From Desulfolithobacter dissulfuricans (GTDB lineage Bacteria; Desulfobacterota; Desulfobulbia; Desulfobulbales; Desulfobulbaceae), in the NCBI RefSeq assembly GCF_025998535.1, contig NZ_AP024233.1, positions 3,434,001-3,498,000 of the forward strand: a DNA stretch of 64,000 nt, read 5' to 3'. The notes under the pieces are model-generated. The model did no database searches. It was given only the letters and a program-made list of their open reading frames with translations, and was not told where the DNA came from. The position numbers and the translations under genes are program-made. Below are positions 35,109 through 43,508 of the stretch, piece by piece (positions within the stretch are counted from its first letter, which is position 1; each line of letters opens with the position of its first letter).

Positions 35109-37043
35109 ATGAAACACACCATCACTTTTCAGCCAGACAACATCACCGTTACCGTGGACCAGGGAGAAAACCTGCTGGCCGCGGCCGCCAATGCCGGTGT
35201 CTACGTGCATGCCTTCTGCGGTGGGGACGGGGTCTGCGGAAAATGTAAGGTCATCGTCGAAGAGGGCGAGGTCCGGGCCGACAAGGCGACCCTGAAAAAG
35301 GAGGAATGGGACCAGGGCTATCGGCTGGCCTGCCAGGCCACGGTGATGTCCGATCTGGTGGTGCGGATTCCGGAGATAACCACCGCCGGCGGCCGGGCCC
35401 TCAAGCGCAAGCCCAAAACCACCCGGACCATCTCGGCCCGTTCGCTGGATACCCTGATCGGTAAATGGGATGTGGATCCGCCGGTGGCCAAGCTCTACCT
35501 GGAACTCGATCCCCCGACCATGGACGACAACATCTCCGACATGCAGCGGGTCATGCGCGGCATTCGCCAGGCCCTGCCCGACACCCCGGAACCCTCCTAC
35601 GACCATCCCGAGCTGATCAAGGAGCTGCCCTTTGTCCTGCGGGAGTCGGACTGGAAGGTAACGGTGCTCCTCCTGCACGGTAAGCGGGAGGGAGAGCCGG
35701 ACCGGATCATCGATATCGAGCCCGGCAACACCACCGACCGGCTCTACGGTCTGGCGGTGGATATCGGCACCACCACCTGCTCAGGGGTGCTCATCGACCT
35801 CAACACCGGCAAGATCATCGCCGAGGCCTCGGGCTACAACGCCCAGATCAGCTACGGCGAGGATGTCATCTCCCGGATCATCTACGCGGCCAGGCCAGGT
35901 GGCCTGCGGGCCCTGCAGGAAAAGGTGGTCTCCACCATCAACACCATCATCGATGACATCTGCCGCAAGATGATCATCTCGCCGGCCGATATCAGCTATA
36001 TCATGGCGGCCGGCAACACGATCATGTCCCACCTGCTGCTCGGCCTGGATCCCAAGTACATCCGCGAAGCGCCCTACGTGCCGGCGGTGAGTATCTTTCC
36101 CCTGACCAAGGCGGCCGGGCTTGGTATCCAGGCCCACCCTTCGGTGCGCCTTTTTCTCTACCCCTGCATCGCCTCTTACGTGGGCGGTGATATCGTCTCC
36201 GGCGTCCATGCCTGCCAGATGGCGAAGTCAGACAAGGTCAGCCTGTTCATCGACATCGGCACCAATGGCGAGATCGTGGTCGGCAACTCGGAATGGATGG
36301 TCTGCGCCGCCTGTTCGGCCGGGCCGGCCTTCGAGGGGGGCGGCATCCAGTACGGCATGCGGGCCTCGGCCGGGGCCATTGAAAATTTTCATATCCACCA
36401 TGAAACCTATGACCCGATGATCGTCACCATCGGCCGGATCAAGCCGGCCGGTATCTGCGGCTCCGGGCTGATCTCCATTGTCTCCGAGCTCCTGGAGGCC
36501 GGGGTGATCGATCAGCAGGGCAAGTTCAACAAGGGACTGGACCACCCGCGCATCCGGGAAGGCCGGGACGGCTGGGAGTACGTACTGGCCTGGGGGCAGG
36601 ACTCCCTGATCGGCGAGGATATCGTTATTACCGAGGTGGATATCGACAACCTGCTCCGGGCCAAGGGGGCCATGTACGCAGGCTACCAGACCCTGCTGGA
36701 GTCGGTGGGGCTCACCTTCGATGACCTGGACCGGGTGATCCTGGCCGGGAACTTCGGGGCCTATATCGACCTGGAACGGGCCATATGTATCGGCCTGCTG
36801 CCCGATGTGGACCGGGACAAATTCTTCTACCTCGGCAATGCCTCCATGCTCGGCTGTCAGATCTCGCTCACCGATGTCAAAAGGTTCCGGGAACGGGTCC
36901 ACGTCCGCCAGCTCATGACCAACATGGAACTGTCGGAAAACACCGAATTCATGACCCACTACATGGCGGCTCTCTTTCTGCCCCATACCGACATGAGTCT
37001 CTTCCCCACGGTGCGGGACAAGCTGCCGGAGCGATCCGTGTAA
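35109..37043 (+). CDS. Reductive activator of corrinoid enzymes (RACE), ASKHA-domain ferredoxin
   Basis: 644 aa. The N-terminal plant-type [2Fe-2S] domain (residues about 1-90) has CGGDGVCGKC and a fourth Cys in RLACQA. A linker of about 110 residues precedes the ASKHA ATPase-like region, with GLAVDIGTTTCSGVLIDL, FIDIGTNGEIVVG and CAACSAGPAFEGGGI. RACE proteins use ATP to reduce inactive Co(II) corrinoids on methyltransferases to Co(I). No methyltransferase or corrinoid protein is encoded nearby, so its client lies elsewhere. It has its own promoter and leader and a terminator just after the stop. Confidence 0.88.
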   Translation: MKHTITFQPDNITVTVDQGENLLAAAANAGVYVHAFCGGDGVCGKCKVIVEEGEVRADKATLKKEEWDQGYRLACQATVMSDLVVRIPEITTAGGRALKRKPKTTRTISARSLDTLIGKWDVDPPVAKLYLELDPPTMDDNISDMQRVMRGIRQALPDTPEPSYDHPELIKELPFVLRESDWKVTVLLLHGKREGEPDRIIDIEPGNTTDRLYGLAVDIGTTTCSGVLIDLNTGKIIAEASGYNAQISYGEDVISRIIYAARPGGLRALQEKVVSTINTIIDDICRKMIISPADISYIMAAGNTIMSHLLLGLDPKYIREAPYVPAVSIFPLTKAAGLGIQAHPSVRLFLYPCIASYVGGDIVSGVHACQMAKSDKVSLFIDIGTNGEIVVGNSEWMVCAACSAGPAFEGGGIQYGMRASAGAIENFHIHHETYDPMIVTIGRIKPAGICGSGLISIVSELLEAGVIDQQGKFNKGLDHPRIREGRDGWEYVLAWGQDSLIGEDIVITEVDIDNLLRAKGAMYAGYQTLLESVGLTFDDLDRVILAGNFGAYIDLERAICIGLLPDVDRDKFFYLGNASMLGCQISLTDVKRFRERVHVRQLMTNMELSENTEFMTHYMAALFLPHTDMSLFPTVRDKLPERSV

Positions 37044-37066
37044 CAGGGACCCTGGTGGAATTTCTG

Positions 37067-37093
37067 CCGGGGGCCTTCGCGCTCCCGGTTTTA
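37067..37093 (+). terminator. Terminator after the RACE gene
   Basis: CCGGGGGC (37067-37074) pairs with GCTCCCGG (37081-37088), loop CTTCGC, followed by TTTTAT. It lies 23 bases after the stop. Confidence 0.75.
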
Positions 37094-37291
37094 TATGAAA
37101 GTCTCGTCCCATCCTCCAGGGGGACAACAGCTTTCATGTTTCGTTGTGCAGGCCGTGCGAGCCTGCATGGGTGTTGGTCCGCGTGCTTTTGTCGCCAGCT
37201 CCCCTGGTCCTGGTTATCGAACCGCGCATCGTTTTGTTTTTTGGTTCTTTGGCAGAAAAAGGACTGTTTATTGCAGAAGGTGGAGAGGGGT

Positions 37292-37314
37292 GCTGCCTGG
37301 TAACGCCAGGCAGC
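37292..37314 (+). promoter_or_regulatory. Perfect 9-bp hairpin in the leader of the SGNH-like gene
   Basis: GCTGCCTGG (37292-37300) and CCAGGCAGC (37306-37314) with a five-base loop, 36 bases before the ATG. There is no T tract, so it is not a terminator; it may shape or stabilise the leader. The 306-base gap 37044-37349 otherwise holds only the RACE terminator and the ribosome site. Confidence 0.45.
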
Positions 37315-37349
37315 CGGTGTTCATCAAGCAATCATCTGGAGGAGGTACC

Positions 37350-38255
37350 ATGGAACATGAGGCGGCAGTTCACTCTGGGAAGGCGCATCACAAGTGGATC
37401 CCTGGATGGTTGGGATGGGGATTTCTCCTGCTTCTGGTCCTCGGCCTGGCGGTCACCGCCCGGGCCAGGGATGAACGGATCCTTTTCCTGCACCATTCCA
37501 CCGGTAACATCATCTATACCCAGGGGGACGTGCGGGGCTGGATCGAGCGCTACAACGGGCAGCAGGGTACAGGTTATGTCATCGATGACCGGTATTATCC
37601 CAACACGCCCTATCCCTGGAGCAATTATCCCTACGACTACTGGAACCTCTGGGTCAACGGGGCATGCCGTCCCGATGAGCCCAACATCCACTGCCTGGAT
37701 CAGCTGACCGCTGACTACCAGGTGATCATCTTCAAAAACTGTTATCCGGTCAGCAACATTGAAGCCGATACCGGCACACCCGATATCACCAGCAGCAGGA
37801 AGTCGCTGGAAAACTACAGGCTCCAGTACAGCGCGGTCCGTGACCTGCTGACCCGCTACCCCGATACATTGTTCATCTTCTGGACTGGCGCGCCACTGCA
37901 TCGGCTGGCTACCACCCCGGAGAAGGCGGCCCGGGCCCGGGCCTTTGCCCAGTGGGTGAAAAACGATATGCTCGCCACCGGAGAATATCAAAACATCAGG
38001 GTTTTTGATTATTTCGACCTGACGGCCGGCGACGACAACGTCCTGCGCCATGACTATGAGACAAGCCATACCAGCAGCGACAGTCATCCCAATTCCCAGG
38101 CGGCCCGGGATGTGGGACCAGTGTTCGCCAGTTTCATCGTCGACAGCGCCCGGGAATTTTTCGATCACCCGGTAGAACCGGTTGGTCAGCAGGGCGGTGG
38201 CAACGGCCAGGGCGGGCTCCAGCCGGTAACCAGCCTGCTCCTCCTGCAGGAATAA
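37350..38255 (+). CDS. Exported SGNH-hydrolase-like protein
   Basis: 301 aa. The N-terminal signal segment (residues about 19-39, ending ARA) should export it. The mature part begins RILFLHHSTGNII, a motif often found at the active-site serine of SGNH-like proteins, and ends with HTSSDSHPNSQAARDVGPVF, which could supply the catalytic Asp/His. This pattern suggests an esterase-like secreted protein, but the match is by motif only. The C-terminal Gly/Gln-rich tail and a final hydrophobic stretch are unusual. The start is fixed by GGAGGAGG six bases before the ATG; the open frame reaches up to 37095. Confidence 0.6.
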   Translation: MEHEAAVHSGKAHHKWIPGWLGWGFLLLLVLGLAVTARARDERILFLHHSTGNIIYTQGDVRGWIERYNGQQGTGYVIDDRYYPNTPYPWSNYPYDYWNLWVNGACRPDEPNIHCLDQLTADYQVIIFKNCYPVSNIEADTGTPDITSSRKSLENYRLQYSAVRDLLTRYPDTLFIFWTGAPLHRLATTPEKAARARAFAQWVKNDMLATGEYQNIRVFDYFDLTAGDDNVLRHDYETSHTSSDSHPNSQAARDVGPVFASFIVDSAREFFDHPVEPVGQQGGGNGQGGLQPVTSLLLLQE

Positions 38256-38340
38256 GGGACCGGGATCGGCGGCCACCTGCTCTTCCCTATGGCCTTCTTT
38301 TTTTTTGATTACCACTGAAATTCAGCCACCGATACCTGAA

Positions 38341-38444
38341 GGTGTCGGCCTCACTTGTTGCACGGGTGTCTGTGGCCTGGATGGCCACAGTCAAGCCCCA
38401 GGGACGGGTTTATGGCGTCCCGTGAAACGGGTGAGGTCGACACC
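38341..38444 (+). ncRNA. Candidate structured RNA (riboswitch-like leader)
   Basis: The closing stem GGTGTCGGCCTCAC (38341-38354) pairs with GTGAGGTCGACACC (38431-38444), 13/14. Inside are CTGTGGCC/GGCCACAG (38370-38377, 38383-38390; perfect, 5-base loop), GGGACG/CGTCCC (38401-38406, 38416-38421) and an alternative CACGGG/CCCGTG pairing (38361-38366, 38419-38424) that would compete with it. This multi-stem junction in front of a gene looks like an aptamer. I cannot assign a class; it reminded me weakly of the nhaA-I (lithium) motif, but the downstream gene does not fit. It sits in the 317-base gap 38256-38572. Confidence 0.55.
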
Positions 38445-38572
38445 GGTTTCAATGCTGAAGATTGGTGGTAATCACATCTTTTTTTCATCCCTGTTACCTG
38501 GTTGTAACTTCCCATGGACTACCCTTAAAAGAGAAACTCCTGTTTCCTTTGCCGCCACCCGGGAGGTCGCCC

Positions 38573-39389
38573 ATGTTCCTGATCAAGATCTGTCTGCTCC
38601 TGTTCTTGTTTGTCCCAGTTATCCTCCAGGCCCAGGATGGAGAGACCCTTGAAGAACCCGGCGACCCGGGAAGGGGGCAGACCATCACGTCCCCCTCCGG
38701 CCACCTGGCTGGCGAGGCAGCCCGATGACGGAATCATTCTTGGTCATAATCGTATTGCCGGGATGATCCTGATCTCCCCGCATGTGCAGGCCGATCGTGC
38801 CGGTATGGCGGCGGAGATGGGACAGGGATTGCGGGATGACGGGCTCTCCCTCTCCCTGGTTTCGAATCTTGAACCTGAGGGTGGAGATATTCTCGCCGGT
38901 ACATACCGCGGTGTGCTGGCCGGGCGGGAGATCAAGGCCCGGGGATTTGGTATCCTCTCGCCCCACGGGGGCGGGATCTATGTTCTGGCCCTTGCCCTGG
39001 TCGATGAATTCTCATCCGAACTCGAGCAGGCCGGCCGCGCCGTTGCCCGGAGCATCCAGTTTTCCCGGCCCCGGGCTGCGCAGGATAATCCCCTGATCGG
39101 TACCTGGAAGGATATCCGGGGCAGCGGTCATACTCTCATCACCCTCTATCCGGACGGCACCTTTACCTGGTACCGGGATTATGCGGCCTCGGGACAGGGC
39201 TGGGGCTTCAGCAACAGGGACGAAAGCACCGGGCGTTGGCAGTCGCGCGGGACGCACCGGGCCGGGACCATCTTCTACCAGACCAGCGAGGGAGAACAGG
39301 GAAGCATGGACTATCGGGTGCTGGTGGAAAAGGGAGAGGCTTACTGGAATGAGTACTATTTTGACGGGACTCTGTTTGTCCGTCAGTGA
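38573..39389 (+). pseudogene. Exported two-domain protein, signal peptide out of frame
   Basis: The ATG at 38573, behind a GGGAGG site, starts a good signal peptide (KICLLLFLFVPVILQA) in one frame, which stops at 38728. The mature domain is in the next frame to 39389. Removing one base from the G5 run (38673-38677) or the C5 run (38691-38695) joins them. The first mature part (HNRIAGMILISPHV to SIQFSRP) resembles small secreted domains ending in an ARSI(Q/R)FS element; the second (NPLIGTWKDIRG...LYPDGTFTWYRD) looks lipocalin-like. No function assigned. It may be a true frameshift, a phase-variable tract or an assembly error. It is preceded by the structured RNA. Confidence 0.6.
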
Positions 39390-39432
39390 CTGCGGCCACC
39401 AGGCAACCTGAAACAGTCGGCAGGTGTACACG

Positions 39433-39684
39433 ATGAGCATCAGGAAGCCGCGAAAGATCCAAAACGAACCGGTTGTCAGCGAAGATGCCTTTCTGAATAT
39501 CGATATATCCGAGGAAAAACCGGGTAGCGGCGGCCATACCTCTGAACTCCGGGTTCAGGACGAGTCGGGCAACGTCTCGGCCGGTCAGTGGAGCAGGGCG
39601 GCCCGGCTGGTCATCTTTGCCGGACTGACTCCCGAGGTTCTCGAACGGGCCGACCAGCGCCTGATCCACCGGGATCGACCCTGA
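39433..39684 (+). CDS. Hypothetical protein, 83 aa
   Basis: Short frame following the frameshifted gene by 43 bases. The N-terminus is basic (SIRKPRKIQNE), the middle polar, and a weak hydrophobic stretch AARLVIFAGL lies near residue 56. No family recognised. The ribosome site is weak. It may be a genuine small gene, since another small frame with a strong ribosome site follows 33 bases later. Confidence 0.3.
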   Translation: MSIRKPRKIQNEPVVSEDAFLNIDISEEKPGSGGHTSELRVQDESGNVSAGQWSRAARLVIFAGLTPEVLERADQRLIHRDRP

Positions 39685-39717
39685 TTCATGACCGTCACTG
39701 TTGCCCGGAGGATACAC

Positions 39718-39825
39718 ATGTGTAACATGTTGTATAATCAAGGTGTTATCCTGGTGGTGGCGGGTGTATTCCTTGGGGACGGCATGCTTTTTATTTGCCT
39801 CCTGCGTTCGAAGGACGTACAATAA
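39718..39825 (+). CDS. Small membrane peptide, 35 aa
   Basis: A 36-codon frame with a very good ribosome site: GGAGG at 39707-39711, six bases before the ATG. Residues about 8-29 form one hydrophobic segment (GVILVVAGVFL...MLFICLL), followed by a charged tail RSKDVQ. The N-terminus has two Met and one Cys. The first bases of the frame form the palindrome ACACATGTGT (39714-39723) over the start codon. It may be a real single-pass peptide; no family known. Confidence 0.45.
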   Translation: MCNMLYNQGVILVVAGVFLGDGMLFICLLRSKDVQ

Positions 39826-40058
39826 AGTAGACAGACCCCCAGTATACGGAAAGGTTTGGCTGGGAATATCTCCCGGCTGATCTGTCAGAATTCCATCAGA
39901 TTACCCGGTAATGGCGCTACCAAATCCTGCCCCTCTTCCCCTTGTATCCGGAAACCATCCCCTGTTTCTGCCCTCCCTTTTTACTCCGTCTATGCGAGGA
40001 CGGCCCGGTCCTTCGATGCTGGTCAGGTTTCCGTTTTCAGGACAAACATGAGCGTTCT

Positions 40059-40951
40059 ATGAAAAAATTCCTGTGCAGCCTCTGTTCTGTTTTCGTCCTC
40101 TTCCTCTTGTTCCTCGTTTCTACGTCCTCCGCCCCGCCCACATCGTCGAATCCTATTCCGATCAGTCGCCGGTGCGTATAGTTATTCTGCCCTGCATGGA
40201 TCCGGTGAGTGGCTATAAGAAATTCCACCCCCTGGCCCATTACCTGGAAAGAAATATCCAGCGCCAGGTCATCCTCCAGGTACCGCGGGATTACGCCGCT
40301 TTCAGGCGAATCATAGAACAGGGGGAAACCGATTTCGCCTACCTGTCCGCCCATGTGTATCTTGCGCTGCGGATCCGGTTCAGCCAGGAGCCAAGCCTCA
40401 CCGTCCTGACGCCCGGCGGCCGGCAACAGCACCACGGGCTGCTCATTACCCGCAGCGACAGCGGGATCAACAGTGTTGAGGACCTGCGCGGCCGTACGCT
40501 CCTTTTCGGGGCCGAGCAGTCCACGGTCAAGACCCTGGCCGGCAAGCTGCTTCTCCGTGAACATGGTATTGACGTGGAAAAGGACCTGAAGGAATACGCC
40601 TATGGCTCCAGCTGTGAGAAAAACGCCTTCAATGTCTATCTCGGGGCTTATGATGCCTCCTTTATCTGCAACTACAGCCGTGATGTGCTCAGTGGAGGCA
40701 ATCCGGACTGGCCGGTTCCGCCGGGTAGCCTGAAGGTTGTCGCCCGGACCCGGCCCACCCCCACCTGGATCTTTGCCGCCCTTGGCCATGTTCCTTCCCT
40801 GCTGGTCCGGGACGTCAACAGGGCCCTGCTTTCCCTGACGTTCGCACCTGCCGCGGACAGGAACCTTCTCCAGGGGATCGAATCGGCCGGTTTCACCGTG
40901 ACCGATGAAAAGTATCTGCATCTTCTGGATGAAGAGTTTCAGATCCCATGA
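40059..40951 (+). pseudogene. PhnD-like periplasmic binding protein, signal peptide out of frame
   Basis: The signal peptide MKKFLCSLCSVFVLFLLFLVSTSSA starts at 40059 in one frame; the mature domain (AHIVESYSDQSPVRIVILP onward) is in another and runs to 40951. Adding one C to the CCCC at 40132-40135 joins them with a sensible cleavage site. The mature part matches the phosphate/phosphonate-binding (PhnD-like) family: HPLAHYLERNIQRQVILQVPRDYAAFRRIIEQGETDFAYLSAHVYLAL, SVEDLRGRTLLFGAEQST, and a binding lobe. Followed with a four-base overlap by a diguanylate cyclase, so it is likely a ligand sensor for that enzyme and not a transport component. Intact apart from this frame break. Confidence 0.75.
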
Positions 40952-42156
40952 AGAGCTACCGAGTCAAACTGACCGTCATCATTGCCCTGCTGGTTATCGT
41001 CAGCCAGCTGGCCACCGGTTTTTTCATCACCAGGCAGTCCGAACAGGCCCTGGATGAAAAACACCATGATATTGCCAGGGCCATGGCCCGCAATATCGCC
41101 TATCTTTCCACCCGGGCCTTTCTCAGTCGTGACCTGGCCACCCTCTACGAGCAGGTCAAACTGGCCAAGCAGGAGAAAAATGTCGTCTATGTAAAAATTC
41201 TCGATCTGGAACAGCATATCGTCGTCTCAGATACCCTTTCGGAGGTGGGGAGTCTCTATCCTGTTCCGGTCCGACCGCAGGGCAGGGGTCTGACCCACTA
41301 CACTACCCCGGAGGGCAGGGTCCTGGCAAAAATCATCTGGCCCATCATGCTTGATAACGAGACCCTGGGCTATGTGGTTCTTGGTTATTCCCATGACGAG
41401 GTCCAGCAGGCTGTGGCCAAGTTGCACAGGAAGATTATCACCACCCTGTTCCTTGGTCTGAGCGGCTCGGTACTCCTTGCAGTGTTCATCGCCGGCAGGA
41501 TAACAGCCCCGCTGCTGGAACTGAAACGGACCGCTCTTAAAATCGCCTCCGGTCAGTTTGATCTCGATCCGCCCAGGGGTAAAGCGGACGATGAGTTTCA
41601 TATGCTCGCCCGCAGTATGTATGAGATGGCCAAGCGTCTGGAGTCCCTGGTCTACAACGATCCCCTGACCGGTATCTACAACCGCCTGCTGCTCAATATC
41701 CGACTGCGCGAAGAGCTGGCCCGCAGCCGTCGCCACAGGTGGCCGCTGGCGGTGCTGATCATCGATATCGATCATTTCAAGCGTATCAACGACACCTACG
41801 GCCACCTGGTGGGTGACGAGGTGCTGATCGGCTGCGCCGCCATTCTCTCGCGCCATATCCGCGAAGAGGACTGCCTGGCCCGTTTCGGCGGGGAGGAATT
41901 TGTCATTCTGGCCCCGGACATGAGCGAGGACAATGCCGTGCAGCAGGCGGAAAGAATCCGTCTTGCCGTTGAAAAGGCTCCCCTGTCGGCCACCGGCCTG
42001 GATAAGCCGATTCACATAACCATCAGTATCGGCATTGCCATCTATCCCAACCACGCCAGCAATGAAAATGAGCTGATCTCCAGGGCAGACACCGCCCTCT
42101 ATCAAGCCAAATCCCGGGGCAGAAACCGCACCGCCCTGTTTTCCAAAATCGCCTGA
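40948..42156 (+). CDS. Membrane diguanylate cyclase
   Basis: 402 aa. First membrane helix at residues about 7-27, a periplasmic segment, a second helix at about 170-190, then HAMP (RITAPLLELKRTALKIASGQFDL) and a GGDEF domain from about residue 235. The active-site motif is GGEEF at 314-318; substrate-binding features DIDHFKRINDTYGHLVGDEV and SIGIAIYP are present, so it should make c-di-GMP. No RxxD inhibitory site was seen in the expected place. Coupled to the PhnD-like gene by an ATGA overlap, suggesting that ligand binding in the periplasm controls cyclase activity. Confidence 0.88.
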   Translation: MKSYRVKLTVIIALLVIVSQLATGFFITRQSEQALDEKHHDIARAMARNIAYLSTRAFLSRDLATLYEQVKLAKQEKNVVYVKILDLEQHIVVSDTLSEVGSLYPVPVRPQGRGLTHYTTPEGRVLAKIIWPIMLDNETLGYVVLGYSHDEVQQAVAKLHRKIITTLFLGLSGSVLLAVFIAGRITAPLLELKRTALKIASGQFDLDPPRGKADDEFHMLARSMYEMAKRLESLVYNDPLTGIYNRLLLNIRLREELARSRRHRWPLAVLIIDIDHFKRINDTYGHLVGDEVLIGCAAILSRHIREEDCLARFGGEEFVILAPDMSEDNAVQQAERIRLAVEKAPLSATGLDKPIHITISIGIAIYPNHASNENELISRADTALYQAKSRGRNRTALFSKIA

Positions 42157-42356
42157 GTAAGCCGTTATTGCCCACCTGCAGGTCTTTGCTCATTTTCGAG
42201 CTCCCCAGATTCTGCCGGAGATGGCGGAGCTGCCGGAAAGCGAGGCCCAGGATGTCTATCGTATGGTGGATATTTTATTACGCCGGTGGGCTGGCGCCTG
42301 GTACGTTCTCGGGCTGCCGTGGCGCCGTAAGATGGGCGCTGTCGGAAGGAGAGAAG

Positions 42357-42381
42357 GCCGGGGAGGATGACCCTCCCCGGC
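42357..42381 (-). terminator. Hairpin between the cyclase and the Spy-like gene, probable terminator
   Basis: GCCGGGGAGG (42357-42366) pairs perfectly with CCTCCCCGGC (42372-42381). It lies eight bases past the Spy-like stop on the minus strand and also after the cyclase on the plus strand. The minus-strand tail is pyrimidine-rich (CTTCTCTCCTT) but not a clean T run. Confidence 0.5.
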
Positions 42382-42388
42382 AGCGGGC

Positions 42389-42847
42389 TCAGCGTTCCTG
42401 GAGACTGTTCATCTGTTCCATCATCCTGGTCCGGAGGTCAAGCATGTCCTTTTCTATGGCTGCCAGATCCTGGGGCTTGGTGTCCGGTTTGCGCAGGGCC
42501 TCCATGTACTCGAACCGTTTTTCCATCATCTGCTTGCGCAGATCCACGGTCTGATCAAGAAATTTCTGTTGCAGGCCACCCATCATTCCCGGGCCCATCA
42601 TGCCCATCATACCGCCCCCCATCATCGGGTTGCAGCCCATACCCATGCCGCCCCTGTGCCACTGGCCGCCCATCATTCCCGGGACCATCATGCCGGGACC
42701 CATCCCCATCATGGTTCGCTGGGCAAGCGGCTGGCCCGATCCACTGTTGTGGTCAGTGTTGTGGAAAGGCTGGGCCAGAGCGGTGGTGGCAGCGAGGCCG
42801 AGGGCGAGGATACTGGTGATCACGGTTTTTTTTGTTACTTTTTTCAT
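42389..42847 (-). CDS. Met/Gly-rich Spy/CpxP-like periplasmic protein
   Basis: 152 aa. Signal peptide (TSILALGLAATTALA), then a Met-Gly-rich region at residues about 45-90 with repeated MMG, MGPGMM and MMGGGMMG blocks plus His and one Cys, resembling copper-binding Met motifs. The C-terminal ~60 residues form a charged helical segment (LDQTVDLRKQMMEKRFEYMEALRKPDT) of the LTXXQ/periplasmic metal-sensor type. It probably binds metal or protects proteins in the periplasm. The ATG is set by AGGAGA eight bases upstream; the open frame extends to 42997. A SHOCT-type membrane protein gene lies upstream in the same direction. Confidence 0.7.
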   Translation of the reverse strand: MKKVTKKTVITSILALGLAATTALAQPFHNTDHNSGSGQPLAQRTMMGMGPGMMVPGMMGGQWHRGGMGMGCNPMMGGGMMGMMGPGMMGGLQQKFLDQTVDLRKQMMEKRFEYMEALRKPDTKPQDLAAIEKDMLDLRTRMMEQMNSLQER

Positions 42848-42989
42848 AAGATATCTCCTGTAGTTGTTACCCTTTGCGGGTCTGATGTGATGTGGACGAC
42901 GAACCCTGTGTCCGTCGCCTGGTACGGCTATACTCCCAGCATGATTCACACAGTCCAGTTGTGGTGCAGGTACTGGCCGGGATACGTAC

Positions 42990-43259
42990 TCAGCCAAGTT
43001 CCGACTTCATACGCTGGTATTGTTCCTCATTGATTTCTCCCCTGGCATAACGGTCCTTCAGGGTCTCAAGGCTGCTTGGCCTGTGGTTGCAGGTACCGCC
43101 TGCCAGGGCCTGAAAGAGTCGAAGGGCCAGGTAGATGATCAGGCCCCAGAACAGCAGGGTAATGACCCAGCCAAGCACCCCCGGGAAAAAGGCCCCCGGG
43201 CCGCACAGCCAGCTGCTGTAATGGGCCCCGCCGTTGCCGAAAAATCCTGCGTGCATCAT
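42990..43259 (-). CDS. SHOCT-domain membrane protein
   Basis: 89 aa. One membrane helix (residues about 27-52, FPGVLGWVITLLFWGLIIYLALRL) and a C-terminal SHOCT motif (LETLKDRYARGEINEEQYQRMKSELG). Such proteins are common beside metal-stress and envelope genes; the role is unclear. AGGAGA precedes the ATG-ATG start. It sits 142 bases upstream of the Spy-like gene in the same direction, possibly in one transcript. Confidence 0.75.
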   Translation of the reverse strand: MMHAGFFGNGGAHYSSWLCGPGAFFPGVLGWVITLLFWGLIIYLALRLFQALAGGTCNHRPSSLETLKDRYARGEINEEQYQRMKSELG

Positions 43260-43508
43260 GGTTCTGTTCTCCTGTGAATGAAGATTGTTTTTTCAATGTT
43301 GTTGCCTGGTCTACAGCAGGGAGTGTGCCGGTTTGGGGGTCGATCAGGTATTTTCTTGGTAACTATCGGAAATAAAAGGTTAATTATTTTTGACATATTC
43401 CTGGAGGGGGGCGGCTGACGACCCGGAGCGTCCTGATATGAGACAGTGGGATGCTGGACTGGAAGGCAACACTGTCCTGTTTCTGGACAGGTGCCCTCCG
43501 GTTACACC
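43260..43508. other. Intergenic region upstream of dppA, first part
   Basis: Part of a 540-base gap between the SHOCT gene (-) and dppA (+). It contains an AT-rich patch with a TTGACA hexamer (about 43390) but no matching -10, and a small hairpin CTGTCC/GGACAG (43472-43477, 43485-43490). No coding sequence that I can support. Confidence 0.3.

Noticed and set aside
38341-38444. Calling the RNA a nhaA-I/lithium or c-di-GMP riboswitch
   Set aside because: The resemblance is from memory and partial; the downstream gene is not an antiporter, and the c-di-GMP-I core motifs are missing.
42158-42367. A short plus-strand frame after the diguanylate cyclase (PEMAELPESEAQDVYRMVDILL)
   Set aside because: It begins right after a TAA with no good start or ribosome site and ends inside the 42357 hairpin. 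It might be a gene remnant, but I cannot support it.
43385-43430. TTGACA as a dppA promoter
   Set aside because: No acceptable -10 hexamer at 16-18 bases spacing.
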